Below, one piece after another: positions 12,079 to 23,859 of a stretch of DNA of 64,000 nucleotides. The notes beneath the pieces are model-generated. The model was not told where the DNA came from. It saw only the letters and a list, made by a program, of their open reading frames with translations, and searched no databases. The stretch is from Papilionanthe hookeriana x Papilionanthe teres (lineage: Eukaryota > Streptophyta > Magnoliopsida > Asparagales > Orchidaceae). Every line of letters starts with the position of its first letter. The stretch's first letter is position 1. Made by a program: the position numbers and the translations under genes. Location of the stretch: the NCBI GenBank assembly GCA_022702705.1, contig CM040421.1, forward strand, positions 73,030,121 to 73,094,120, read 5' to 3'.

Positions 12079-14174
12079 ATATAAAGCAACTTGAAAACTA
12101 TTCCAAATTTAAACCCTTTAACTTAAATCAAATCATTTGAATACTAATTTACCCTTGAAAGCTTTGATTATTATAACTCCTAAATGGAACATCAAATGAA
12201 GTGTTACCTCACTCATAGGATATTCAAATGTCCTAGTTCACTGAGCAAGTTAACAAAACTTGAAATTCTTGGACGATTAATTCACTTGTATAATTAAATT
12301 CATTTGGACTTAAAACAATCCTAGAAATATTGAAAAGATGTTTAAGATTCTTCTTAAGCACTTCCTCAATATGATAGGATATTCATAAGAACAATTGGAC
12401 TTAATTGTCCTTTGATGAAGAAAATCGTCCTCAAACAAAAAATACAAAGAACACTAGACGTCATAGGAGTTGACTAGCCATAGGATTAGGAATTTGGTAG
12501 AAAACCATAACCCTTCCCTTAGCTTTACCTAGGAACTTGCTTAAATATTCTAATTGTGTTTTAAGTGTAGCTTGGGATGACGGGAAGACCCTCCGAGTAC
12601 GCTTTTATTTTATTGCAATCTACTTTCTTGCAATTTACTTCCTCGTAATTTTCTTCATTGCGGATGCACTTTACTTTTCTTGCATGATAAAACAACCGTT
12701 GCATGAAAACCCACACCTTTAGGATAGTCCCTAAAACTGAAACCAAATTAAGTTAAAAGTCATTGCAAGATAAAATTCACCGCCACAACATTTCAAAATA
12801 TAAAACAACTCAAAATTTAATCACAAATAGAACACAAAACTACAATTACAACTAAATTAAAACGTCCTGTTGGATGATCGGGAATACCTCGGATGATGTA
12901 ACCTACGTGTTGCTAACGGGATTTCCCACGGTCTAAATGAAAGTGTGGAACTCATTCAGTTGAGTTTAGCAAATTCATCCGGACTAAGTGAATCCGATAA
13001 AAATAATGATGCCGGAAGGATGGAACCGTGGGATCTTAACCGGTGTCGTTATAATCAACTTTAAGATTTGTTTTAATCAAAATACAAGAACACTTGGAAA
13101 TTAAGACCTCTCTAAACCAGAACACTTTTCTCATCCCCTGATTTATGATTTCTAAAACTAAACCTCTGCAACAACAAGGAGCTTGAAGCATGGTGGGCAG
13201 CACGGCCATCGTCATCAACAAAACTTGAACCTACTTCAGCAAAACCTTCTTAGAATTAAACAACAAAGCCATAGGACTTCGAGGTAGCTTGCCTAGTGCA
13301 ACATAAATCCTCAACTCTTCGTTAGGCACTTGCATAATCACTTTATGCAAATTAAGCCCTAACCGGTCTTAGGATTCCGAGGTAGTCGTCCGATACGACA
13401 ATAAACCCTCACATCTTCTAGGCTATTTGTTTGATTTTATCATACAAATATAAGCCCTAATTAATTAAAATTGGCAAGATCAAAACATTTAAATAAGTGT
13501 TAGGACTTTCCTAAACTCAAGCCAAACGATAGGATAGTCAGGAAATTATCGAAGTTCACTTCGAATCGGTGATTTCTCCTACCTTTCTTCCTTTGGATTC
13601 ACAAAACAAAATGTCCCAAAATTTGATCCATTCCCTATCGAAATTCCAAAATTCAATCTTTGAAAACCTTAAACTTTGAAATTCTTGAAAGCGAGTTATT
13701 GATTATTATCGAGAGTTTTCTTAGGTGATTCCCGTCACTTAAGATGTAATTAACTATAGGGGCTTGCCCTTATAGGGAATTTTAAAAAACCTGAGTAATA
13801 TAAACCCCGTTTAATACTTTCATATTAAGCAGGGGAATTTGTCGGCTTATAAAATTGGTTCGCGGACCAAACGAATGTCACAAGACTTCGGTTTATTTGA
13901 TCGAGCCCCACCATCAAGCGACAGTGTCTATCCTTAGGGATAGATACACGGTTTGTGGTGCGGTGCTCGTTTATATAAACTATTTGGAATGTGAGATCGG
14001 TTTAATCTCATATCTTAAAACTTTCAAATTTAAAAATTATTTTCAAAGTCAAATACTACTTTCTAAATTATATATATATATTTAAATCAAATTTAAAATT
14101 TAAATTCGCCGACAACTTCTGTTAGGCGACCCCCTTTTCAAAATAAAACACACAACCTAAAAATAAGCCGTACA

Positions 14175-14841
14175 AGCGTGTATTAGGAACTTGAATCAAA
14201 TATAAAGCTTATCTGGAATGTATTGAGTCAATATTGAAGATTATAAATGGAATTTAGTGAGTTTGATTGAAACCTTATGTTTGATTGGTGGATTCAATAT
14301 TTAATTTTTATAAATTTTTGAAAAATGTTGTGGAAGTTAGAAATTGAAGCTCTACTCTGATATGAGTAATTGGAAGTTAAATTTATGAATTTTGGTGGAA
14401 AATTAATTTTAAAAAAAAATTTTTGTGAAAGGCGACTCTGGCGCCTAGGCGCCAGAATTCGGCGCTTAAGCGCCAGTTCGGCATGTACCCGAAAATTTAC
14501 TTAAATAACCCCTAAAAGCCATTTTTGACGCCTAAGCTTCATCTTTTTCCCCATTTTTGTGAAAATACATCCTCTAGATCCATTTTGAGGTCAAAACATC
14601 AAGGATTTGAGCGCGAAACCACTCGATTTCATCGTCTCAAGGTCAGATCTACACTTTAAACCATTTATTTTCGATTTTCACCATAGATTTCCCTAGGTTT
14701 TGCTAAGAACCGAAAATTTTGAAACAATTTTCAATTTTTAGTGATTTCTTTGGATTGTTAAACTTATTTTAAGTTTTATAAACTTAAAAAGAGTTTAAAT
14801 CTTTGATTCCTAAATTTGTTCTTGTTTTCTTTCACGTTTAG
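14175..14841 (+). other. Athila spacer before the env-like gene, with two perfect palindromes
   Basis: This resumes the Athila spacer. It contains the 18-bp perfect palindrome ctggcgcctaggcgccag (14438-14455) and the 14-bp palindrome ggcgcttaagcgcc (14461-14474), the best copies of the motif seen at 6104-6200. Confidence 0.7.
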
Positions 14842-16002
14842 ATGACTCCAAAATCTAAACGCGGGAAGGCACGAGATAACTTTGATAGCAGCAAATTTTC
14901 TACTGCGGCTGCGCATTTTCGCTTCCATTAATTTGCGACGTCCAGAAAGTTCATTTTTGAACGAAGTTTCTATCATCTTGGAGAAATGATCGAAAACACT
15001 ATGGTTGCACACAATTGGCAACGATTCTATTATTTCATTGTTGTTGCTGTTATCTCGATTGTTCTAGAATTTTATGCAAATTTTTTGGATGCCGAAGATT
15101 ATGAAGTCTTTGTCAGAGGTATCAGAGTAGGATTTAGTCCAGAAAGAATCAATGTATTTTATATAATGCCACCGACTATAGAGTGATATTATTCTAGATT
15201 ATCACCATCTGAGGGAGATTTGGATATGATCATTGCTTATTTGACTGACGGTACTGGATCTTAGAAGATCAGGAACGGAAAAAAGGTAAACTTCAAATCC
15301 TCCAAATTAAATGGTATTTCTAAAGCATGGCACTATGTTATTTCTGCAAGATTGTTACCTTCCAACCACCTGAGTGAAGTGACTAGAGATCGAGCGATCT
15401 TAAACTACTGCATTCAGGAGAGGAAGCCTATTGATGTCGGGAGTATTATTTATGATTCTGCGGATTCTACTCGCGAGATCCAAGACTTCCATTGGATTGG
15501 GATTCTCATCTCTGATTTATTCACTATGTGTTAGTAATGGAGTCACTGCTGATATTTCTGAGGAGAAGTTAAAGTCTACCAAGCCAATTGAGCAGGAGAG
15601 TATTAGTATCTATGATCGTCTTCGAGGGAAGAGATCGACCGCTCCTTCTACTTCGCACATACTCCGTGTAGACCTTCTACTTCTCGACCCTCTCGCTTCC
15701 GCCGAGCCACCATCGATTTTCGGGAATCAATGCATGATCAGTTTTTAGAGCAGCAGCAGGAGTTATTTCAAACTCACTACAGGATTGATACTATTTATAG
15801 GAAACTAGATCATTTATCTGATTATACCCAGAGGAAGAGTAGTTATGATGCTGAGTATGATGATGCCCTAGTCAGATTTCTGAATGGTGAACATGATGTT
15901 AGTTTCCCTACTTTTCCTAGTTTCACACCATTTATTGATCCTAAGGACGTAGAATTTTCCTTTGGTGATAATGATGATGATGAGGCTACAGCTAGTGACT
16001 AG
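14842..16002 (+). pseudogene. Athila env-like second gene, broken
   Basis: From ATG 14842 (MTPKSKRGKARDNF) the frame runs with interruptions to a stop at 16002. It contains FYANFLDAEDYEVFVRGIRV, FSPERINVFY and KAWHYVISARLLPSNHLSEV, the pattern of the putative plant transposon protein domain found 3' of pol in Athila elements. The end is acidic (SFGDNDDDEATASD). In-frame stops occur near 14929, 15184 and 15262, and the frame shifts near 15510 and again near 15655. An envelope role is only a proposal for this family. This copy cannot make a full protein. Confidence 0.8.
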
Positions 16003-16861
16003 TAGTTATAGATCTTTATGATGAGCTACTCTGTTAGTTTGTTTTGTTTGGATTGTTTGTTTAGTTTTGTGTTTGATGTATGTTGATTTGTTTAAATATA
16101 CTGTGTGGATTGATTAGTGTTAAGATTCCGTTGTTAAAATATTCTTAGTATATTGTGTTGAGACTGAAGTTAGAGTTAATTTATATGTTTGTTTTAGTCT
16201 ACTCGTTTAGTACTTAGTAATTTTGCTCTGCTTTAATTTTGTTTCAAATTTAGTATCATCATAAAATTAGCCTGCTTACTTTTTATACATGCTTCAATTT
16301 TATCTTAATTATTCATAAAAGCATGATAAAAGTTAATTTTTCTTTTTAAGATTGTTTTTACATACTTATAAAAATTTTTATGATTTTCTTTCTCTCATAC
16401 TTTCAAATTATCATAGTATACCAAAACTTAAGTTTGGGGAAGGGAAAATCCATTCAAATTTAAATTTTATTTGTCCTTAAAGAGCTAATATTTTCTTAAA
16501 AATAAAAACTTTTTAACATAACTTAAGGAATGAAGAATTTATTTGAGATCACTTTTATTTTTGAAATTATAAACAATTTAGTGAAAATTAACCAAAAATT
16601 TTACTAACTTTGATTGATTTTAAGAATAGAATTATTTAACTTAAAGAAGAATAAGATAAAGAATTTTTCTATTCATGATAGAAATAATAGAATTTTAGAA
16701 ATATTAAGTAATCAAAAATTATCACTTGAAAAAGAAAAAGATTGGAAATCTTTTTGAATTCTTATTTATGTTATAATAATTGAGTGGAAATGTATAAGTT
16801 TTGAAAATATAAGTTAAGGATAGTGAAGTTCAAAACCATTAACATTTATCCAGATATAGTA

Positions 16862-16920
<59 letters not shown>

Positions 16921-17325
16921 GAGAAGAGAGGAGAAGCTTGAGGAAATGCCTAATCAAAAATTGACTTCACTTGAATTATCTTATAGGAAGAAAACTAGTT
17001 ACATATTTTACTTAATTTTTATACATAAATATTTATTTAGAAAAGATTTTTCAAGAAGATCTTTTTCTTGTAAATAATCTATGAAAGCTTAATATAATAG
17101 ACTTCTATTATTTTCAAAATGGATGAAAAGTTTGAAATCTTATGATTTGGTAGTTAAATATTCTTTAAATTCTTAAAATTAAACCTAGTTAGTGAAATTA
17201 GGTTAATAATTTACTAAAGACTTTATAAAATAAAAAATTATAAGGAATCTTAAATATTTATCTTTTATTCCAAAGGTTATATATTTTATATAGTAGAAAG
17301 AGTTACTTGAGGACAAGTAACATTT
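16003..17325 (+). other. Athila 3' untranslated region
   Basis: This is AT-rich non-coding sequence between the env-like gene and the polypurine tract. A second tract-like phrase, aagtttggggaaggg, occurs near 16430, and an (AT)n array lies at 16865-16918. Confidence 0.6.
16865..16918. repeat. (AT)n microsatellite
   Basis: About 27 uninterrupted AT dinucleotides within the Athila 3' region. Confidence 0.95.
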
Positions 17326-17337
17326 AAGTTTGGGGGA
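17326..17337 (+). promoter_or_regulatory. Polypurine tract of the Athila element
   Basis: aagtttggggga sits four bases upstream of the TG that opens the LTR. This matches the plus-strand primer position and the AAGTTTGGGGG phrase typical of the lineage. Confidence 0.75.
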
Positions 17338-17340
17338 TTT

Positions 17341-18987
17341 TGATCTATAAAAAATACCTATTTCTTTATGTCTTAATTCTTAATAATTTCTAAGGATATT
17401 ATGCTTTAATGAAAGGTATTTTTTGTGTTTTTGGATGTAGGTGATGTAAAAAGGTCTAAAAAGGAAAAAGAAGCAAAAAGAAGCAAAAATGGAGCAAAAT
17501 ACAAAAAGTATTAAAAAATATGGTCTGGCGCCTAGGCGCGTCAGACTTGATACAGAAACTGTTATTGGTTATTTTGACGGAGTGAGCGGTTATTGGACAT
17601 TTTAGAAGATTGGCAGTTATTCCTTGATAATAGGACATGTGATACATTGCATTTGGACACTTCAAAACGGTTTTAATCGCGAAGAGGTGCTAGCCAAAGT
17701 GAAGAGGTGCGAAGAGCTGGACGCGGTGTCTCGCGCTATAGGCGCCGTGACGGACCTTCTAGAAGATTCATTGAATGTGGACATGTTTTGAAGAGGTGCC
17801 TCAAGGCAACCCTTGAAGCCTATAAATAGGGGTCCATTTCTTCAGAAAACGTGCCCCTCCCATTGTAACCCTTTCTCTTATCCACTTTAGGATCTCTCAT
17901 CCTTAGAGAGAGAAATTTAGGGTCACTTTTGTTTAGTTTAGTGAGTTTATTTTCAAGTTGTTGCATATGGAGTTCATTACACTGAGGAGTCAGTAGGAAT
18001 CAGAAGATCTGTAGAAGAAATATTTGAGATAAGTATTTTATATTTGATTCAAAGTTTATTTATTATGTTTTGCTATTTATTTTCAATGTGTTCTGAGTAG
18101 TTAATTTACTTTCTTCCTTCAATTATGAAGAGATAGATAAAATAATATTAAAATTCGATGGAGAATTGAAATTCAAAATATTTTCAAAACATTGTGATGA
18201 CATTAATATCTGATCTTACTTTACTTTTTAAATTGACCATTTAAATTGTTAAAACCTGTTGAAGAGTTTTGAGACCTAGAAGGAGAAGAACTCTTAACTT
18301 GTAAATGTCACATGAATCCTTGGTTAGTCGAAGGCCATGTGCGGGCTATTCAAGGTGGAGTGCAAATAAATAGGAAGATAAGATTTAAAGATCGTAGAAT
18401 TGATAAGTTTTTAGAGTGACAGACTAAATTCTTATAATTTGATTTATAGATTAAGAAAGGGTCACTAGTAGGGCCGACCATAGCCACCCTTGGACATCTA
18501 GAAGTGTAAGTCTAGATTAACACATTCTACTAACAATACATCCGGACCTGATCTGTAAATTAGCCAATGTTCTTTGCGCCTGGATCAAAGGGTAAAGAAT
18601 AGGAATGCTTCTATTTGGCATAATACCATAAATCAAATTCTCCAAAGAATATTAAATTATCTTAAAAATCTTAGATTAATTGAAGGGAAGAAAGTTGTTT
18701 ATTTTATAGTTTTCATAAATCATTTTCTTATTATTGTTTTCTTTATTTGCATCTAGTAAATTAATAGTAATTTATAGTTAAATTAAAAGATAAAAAGATA
18801 TTTTTTATAATATTTAGAAAATTTATCACTATAATTCTTCCCTGTGGATACTGGGGTCTTTGTTTCAAAGCCCTATATTACTTGAAACGATATGTATACT
18901 TGCGTAGTACCCCTAGTGTGTAAAAATATTTTCTAAATTTACAACATTTTGATTTTATACACTAGCCGCTATTTATAAATTGAATCA
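17341..18987 (+). mobile_element. Athila 3' LTR
   Basis: It begins TGATCTATAAAAAATACC directly after the polypurine tract and ends at ...attgaatca. A TATA box, TATAAATAGG, at 17821-17830 is followed by a plausible leader. The motif ggcgcctaggcgcg lies at 17527-17540. The late section ccctgtggatactggggtc resembles the conserved R/U5 region of Athila LTRs. There is no second LTR in the window to confirm the ends. The bases just after it (agtttttggcc) resemble the leader that normally precedes a tRNA-Asp primer site. Confidence 0.65.
17821..17830 (+). promoter_or_regulatory. TATA box of the Athila LTR
   Basis: TATAAATAGG in the middle of the LTR, about 480 bp from its start, with no competing TATA element of similar quality nearby. 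Confidence 0.6.
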
Positions 18988-19049
18988 AGTTTTTGGCCAT
19001 CTTTTAGAAGCGAATATTACTGCATTATTGCGGGTCAGGTCAGGTCCAT

Positions 19050-20350
19050 GGGAATGGTGAGGTGTTGAATGTTAGTATTTGTTTTATTTAAAAGAACATG
19101 TTTACTTCTTTGTGATAATGGGATGTTCTTTTTGGTTGATTGGTTGGCTAGCCTGAGATTGGGGAGGATGTTGGTGGGTTGGGTGGGATTTTGCTACTAG
19201 TTCTAGGGGGTTTGGGTAAGAGTTAGAGGGTGAAGAGGATGTTTGTGATTAAGGGGTTTGGGTTGAGGTTGGTAGGAGTTTGAAGGTGGTATTGATGTCT
19301 GATTAATATTATAAGTAGATATTAGGAGTTAGGGAGGTCTGTAAATGAGGGAATTTGAATGGCTTGAATGTGTTTGTATGTGATTGTAAGGGAAGTTGTT
19401 CTTGATTAAGGAAATGTTTCTAGATACAATGGTTCTTTGTATTTATATCTCTAGTTATTTGTAAATTTTGTGTTGATTGTAATATCCAAAAAAAATATAA
19501 AGAGGTGTTTTTTGGGTGAGTTTTTTGCATTTGGTGATTTTGCCTGGAAAATATGCACATCTTAATGTTCTCAAGTGTTCATAGTGGAGTTTCTTTTTTT
19601 TGTTGAGAAGTTCATATGGTGACTTAGCATGTATTGTTGTGGAGGTAGGGAAGTCTATTTGTTAGATATGTTGATGTGAGGATTGCTTCCATCCATAAGT
19701 GAGGTGGGAGATGAGCTGAGTTTAGAAGAGGAGTTACAATTTCCACTAGATGTCTATTTTATCGTCCAACAAGGCTGTTTTTTTAGGTGTGTATGAGCAA
19801 ATCATTTGGTGTTGAATTCCATTGCATTGAAGATAAGCTTTAAGTTAGTGTGATGTGTGTTCTCCTCCACAGTCTGTCCTAAGATATCTTATTTGTTTAT
19901 TATAGTGGTTGGGTAACAATTTATGTAGAAAAATAAAGTGTTGTGCAACTTTTGATTTGTTATACATGGGGAACATCTATAAATAACGTGAATAAGCATC
20001 TATAAAAGAGATGTAATATTTGTATCCATTAATAGAGTATAGAGGAAAGGATCCTTATACATCAGAGTGGAGTAGTTCTAATACATTATAACTAGTATTA
20101 CATGAAGGAAATGAGTTTATGACTTTTCTTTTGATGGCACGCTTGACATGGTGATAGTGTTGTAGATATTCTGAGGAGTGAGTTGTCTTTGGAGATATAA
20201 GAGAGTACTTTGGGATGTGGGCATCCAATACTTTGATGCCAATTGCTTGAAGAAGTAAAGGTATGAACAGTGGTTATTTTGATTCTTTTTTAACTCGAAG
20301 TCTGCAGCTTGTCCAAGTATCTTCTTATAATTTTCTTTTCAAACTAGCCC
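19050..20350 (-). pseudogene. Ty1/copia integrase-region relic
   Basis: Reading the minus strand across frames gives copia integrase signatures: a decayed RYLRTDCGGEHTS (near 19880), the QNGLVERKNRHLVE-like region (near 19780-19720), SPYELLNKKKKLHYEHLR (near 19610) and a following FVGY-type segment with KIYK (near 19480). Stops and small indels occur throughout. Together with the gag relic and primer-binding site at 22.3-23.0 kb it forms one minus-strand copia element, split by about 2 kb of unassigned sequence. Boundaries are approximate. Confidence 0.7.
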
Positions 20351-20359
20351 TCTTTCTTG

Positions 20360-22300
20360 GATCATCTAATGATTTAGAGAAAAAAGAGAATTCTAAGTAG
20401 GAGAACATAAGACAAAATTGGACAAATAAATTAAGTCAAAAAAAGAACATGGAGAACTTATGCAAGGTTATCCTCGTGAGATAGGTCAGGAATATATATC
20501 CAAAATAAGATCAGATCAAACACTTTGAAACAAAGAACTAAAATTATAATTTTGTTCTGAGTTAAAAACAACTTTTGAGGGAATGTCTCCCTTTAGTTAA
20601 TTATATCTTAGAGGATACCTAAGATATATCTTGATAGTAGAAGCTCTGCTTAAAATTTTGTGATAACTAGTGAAATAGGTATATCAAGTGAATGGTTCTC
20701 AACTAGGAGCATCTCAATGCTTCCAAAGCCTATACCAAACCAAAAGGGAGAAGGTGTATCCCTCATATCCTCAAATGAACGACGGTCTGTCAGCAAACAA
20801 GGCCTCAAAAATTGTTGGGTTGTCTTAACAAGAACATCCTTATGTTTCAATGCCTAAAATGAGACATAAGGTTAGATGGTGAATCACCATAATCCTAAAC
20901 GGGCGAAAATTTATCAGCAATTGGGGCCTATGAGACGACATCAATAAGGTATCAAGGGATTAATGGCTCAATGGGGTTTGCCAATGAAAAGAGCAAGGAA
21001 ATCTTAATTCGGTAGAGATAGTTGGGTCAGGACTTCATGGATCCGTCATCCTAAGCTATTTAGACCCTAAATTTACCTAGTCGTGAAGTTAGTCAACCCA
21101 ACTCGACTTAAGAACCCTTATCAACAACCCATGTGTTATGTCGTGCAAGGAACTTCAGTAGCTCTAAAGTTAAAGGAAAGAGACAAATAAATTGGATTTT
21201 ATTTGTTATACCTTCATGAAAGTGGAAAGGATGAGGACTTACACTCGCCAAGAAAGTGGAAAGGATGTCTTCAGAAAGAAGAGAAAAGAGAGGTTTGGTT
21301 ACAAAGCCGGTACCATCTCACAAGTGACTTATACCTCATCTAGGTTGGGGAGTCTCTAACACCCTAGTCATTTTAGACTACCACCAAAGTAAAAAAGATA
21401 TGTTTGATCAGATGAGTTGAAAAAGCCCGTGATCTTCTCCTCGAGACATGCAGAATGATGTAGTTATCTAATCAAAACCCTATGTGGAGGCCCTATTAAA
21501 TATGACTTGGGCGATGGTCATGCAAGTAACCCATCAGCTCAAAAACCATGTAGGGAAAGTAAGTGTTATTTTAAAAAAGATGATACTTTAATCTTTAATT
21601 TTAATTAGTCTTAATCTTTATTATTGGGATTTTTATAGAAAAAGATATTGAGTCTTAAAGTGCTAAATGTTATATTCATGGAGCTTCCTAGAGAAATCAC
21701 AAGCCAAGAAAGCAAAAACGACAACACTCAGCATGAAAAGCAAGCATATCAAATGAATAAATAATAAACAGACCGGGTGTCGTTGTGTCGGTAACATATC
21801 CAAAAAAAACAAAACAGTCGACCATAGATATATATGCATGATCTAGTGTATACATCAACATCAATTCAGAATTAACGTACGAAAAACAGGCCACTACTCC
21901 TGATCCTCGACATGTGGTTCCATACATCAAGCGCCTCGGAACTCGTGATTGTACCTTATTTTCGATACAGACTTGACCCTAAGAATTCTAAAAGAAAATA
22001 GATAATAAGATCCAAAAAAGCCCCGAACTGTAATGAAGTAATCCATGATCGTACCTTATCGGTTGGTTTGTACTGCAGATTGGCTCAGTGCCATCATTGG
22101 GTTGTTGAGTGCCTACTTTGAGGCATATTTGATAGTGATTGTTGGTCTATTTTTGTTATAAGTATTTTGGTATTTATTTTGGTTTGTTTAGTTATTGGCG
22201 TTAGGTTTGTACTAGGTTTCATTGTTTTTGTTTTTAGTTATGAAGAGAACTATGGCAGGTTGTTATTTTAGGCTTTTCATAGCAAGGTTGGATTCCTCAC
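20360..22300. other. Unassigned sequence between copia gag and integrase relics
   Basis: No domain was recognised in any frame. The stretch is longer than the protease and zinc-knuckle part expected there, so it probably contains an additional insertion. No terminal repeats were found to define one. Confidence 0.35.
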
Positions 22301-22329
22301 TATGTAGAAGAGAGTAAAAGTCTTTGAGT

Positions 22330-22700
22330 CTTATTTGGTTTATTGTGTGTGTATGCTTGTTTTGAATCCTTAGTATTTTGGTAGTAGGTCATTCATTGTG
22401 TAAAAGATGATGTTCTCAATGTCAATCATGGATCCTGCTCTGACAATGTTATCAATTATGGTCTTGATGTTGACTAAGTATTTTGACATGGTATTGCTCC
22501 CCATCATGATATTGTTTAGCTCATTATTGAGCTGAATTACTCTATAACAATTTACGGACTTGAACCACATTTCCATCGTTGTCCACACGATTGTATTTTA
22601 GAGATGAAGTGCATATGACAAAACTGGATTAAAGATTGTTGATGGGATTATTTCGACCAATTTCTAGAGGTTGAAATCAGGATTCTCTTACGGAGTTCCA
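22330..22700 (-). pseudogene. Ty1/copia gag (UBN2-type) relic
   Basis: The minus strand encodes VWTTMEMWFKSVNCYRVIQL followed by the segment with MGSNTMSKYLVNIKTIIDNI and FYTMNDLLPKY. This is the gag-polypeptide (UBN2) pattern of plant copia elements, in which an alpha-helical capsid segment precedes the zinc knuckle. The frame is open from 22588 to 22370 and is lost on both sides. The element's primer-binding site lies upstream at 22975-22986. Confidence 0.8.
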
Positions 22701-22974
22701 GATTAAATGTTGAGGTGTTTTAAGGGCCTCTTGGTGCTTTCCTCCAGAAATTCTTCAAACCATTAGCTATAAAGAGCTTAAAATCTAGGATCTTAGTAAC
22801 AGGTAATTATTGTATGTTAAGGTGATGTGGAGATGGTCTTGATGAGAGACATTAAGAATTTAAGAAATGCATGAATATTGATTCCATCATCTTGTTGAGA
22901 GACGAGATATTATTTGCTTGATCTGATCAGTGAAGAAGTTGAAGAGTCCATTGATCAATTTTTGCTGAGCTAGA

Positions 22975-22986
22975 GCTCTAATACCA
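22975..22986 (-). promoter_or_regulatory. Copia primer-binding site (initiator tRNA-Met)
   Basis: On the minus strand the sequence is TGGTATTAGAGC, one base from the canonical TGGTATCAGAGC complementary to the 3' end of initiator tRNA-Met. It is directly preceded by ...TACA, the expected LTR end. Confidence 0.8.
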
Positions 22987-23290
22987 TGTATGAAAAGGGA
23001 AGAGAGAGGAAGACAGAGTTTTGAGCCCAAAGAAAGATAAATTCCTTTCACTATACTTTTACATATATATCATTTCATCAAGCTCCGGTTAATGTCACTT
23101 ATGGCTATGTATAGGTGATTACAAGGGTATAGCCATCACACTATGTAATTCCTAGTATATGTATATGAAAGAGATGACTCGTTGCCCTAGCTATCTTATG
23201 ATAGAGAGAATATTCGGAGGTAAAGACGAAGCTCTTGCTAATTCCGTTGTTGGAGGAATCATTCGGTTAGGAGCGAACCACAATAGATGG
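22987..23290 (-). mobile_element. 5' LTR of the copia relic (outer end uncertain)
   Basis: The inner end is fixed by the primer-binding site: plus strand tgtatgaaaagggaagagag corresponds to an LTR ending in CTTTTCATACA. The outer boundary is a guess because no second copy was found. Confidence 0.5.
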
Positions 23291-23299
23291 AAGATGTGA

Positions 23300-23805
23300 G
23301 TTCCTTGGTAGTAACCAAAGCTAGCTATTCAAATCATTTCAATATAGTTAGTTCAGATTATTATTTAAAGATCAAGATGATGTTTAATCAAATGATCCTT
23401 CAAATCGATAAATTTCACATCCAACTCAATGGTGACAAAAAATGCATTTTGATCTTGAAGAGAACAAACAACATCAATTTCCTATGTACTTATCACCTAA
23501 GACATCGATATGTCTACTAAAGATTTTCAGAGTTATTCGAACAAAGCACCGACTCTTAATCAATTAATTGTCCATATTGTGAAGGTTGGACAAAACATAT
23601 GGCCATAAAGTTAACATAAAAATGCCATTACAATGCTAAATCAGATTAAATCAATCAAGAGTTTCAATTTACAACTTCTAAGTTTAACTTCTTTAAAAAC
23701 TTTTAGTGCAACCTCTATGAAAGCGAAACACCCTTAGGACATTTTATCTCAAAATTTGATGGTGGAGATGACGAGAACATTCAGATTACCCTTAAGAAAA
23801 TTACA

Positions 23806-23859
<54 letters not shown>

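Larger units (their letters stand above)
6838..14174. mobile_element. 7,337-bp TGT...ACA element with 5-bp TSD AGCGT (giant solo LTR or non-coding LTR derivative)
   Basis: The left end TGTTGACCTCATTTTTGATG is preceded by AGCGT (6833-6837), and the right end ...aataagccgtaca (14174) is followed by AGCGT (14175-14179). Removing it rejoins the Athila spacer. No gag, pol or transposase domain is recognisable. It holds a CCCAA-rich left part, a GC-rich block near 9640-9870 with a TATA-like gataaatagaaa, an AATTAAATTAAA array and a right part with the phrase atgtaattaactatagggg. No internal copy of either terminus was seen, so a pair of LTRs is not evident; strand is undetermined. A related diverged sequence occurs at about 31.0-34.5 kb. 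The ends and TSD are firm, the class is inferred. Confidence 0.75.
2168..18987 (+). mobile_element. Athila-type Ty3/gypsy element, 5'-truncated, interrupted
   Basis: In order it carries a broken pol (2170-5728), a post-pol spacer with the Athila-like phrase gggaggcaaccca near 5776, an env-like second gene (14842-16002), a polypurine tract (17326-17337) and a 3' LTR (17341-18987). The gag region and 5' LTR are absent, because the sequence starts within the segment before protease where the Harbinger relic ends. A 7.3-kb TGT...ACA element (6838-14174) is inserted between pol and the env-like gene. Every coding part has stops or frameshifts, so the copy is defective. Confidence 0.85.
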
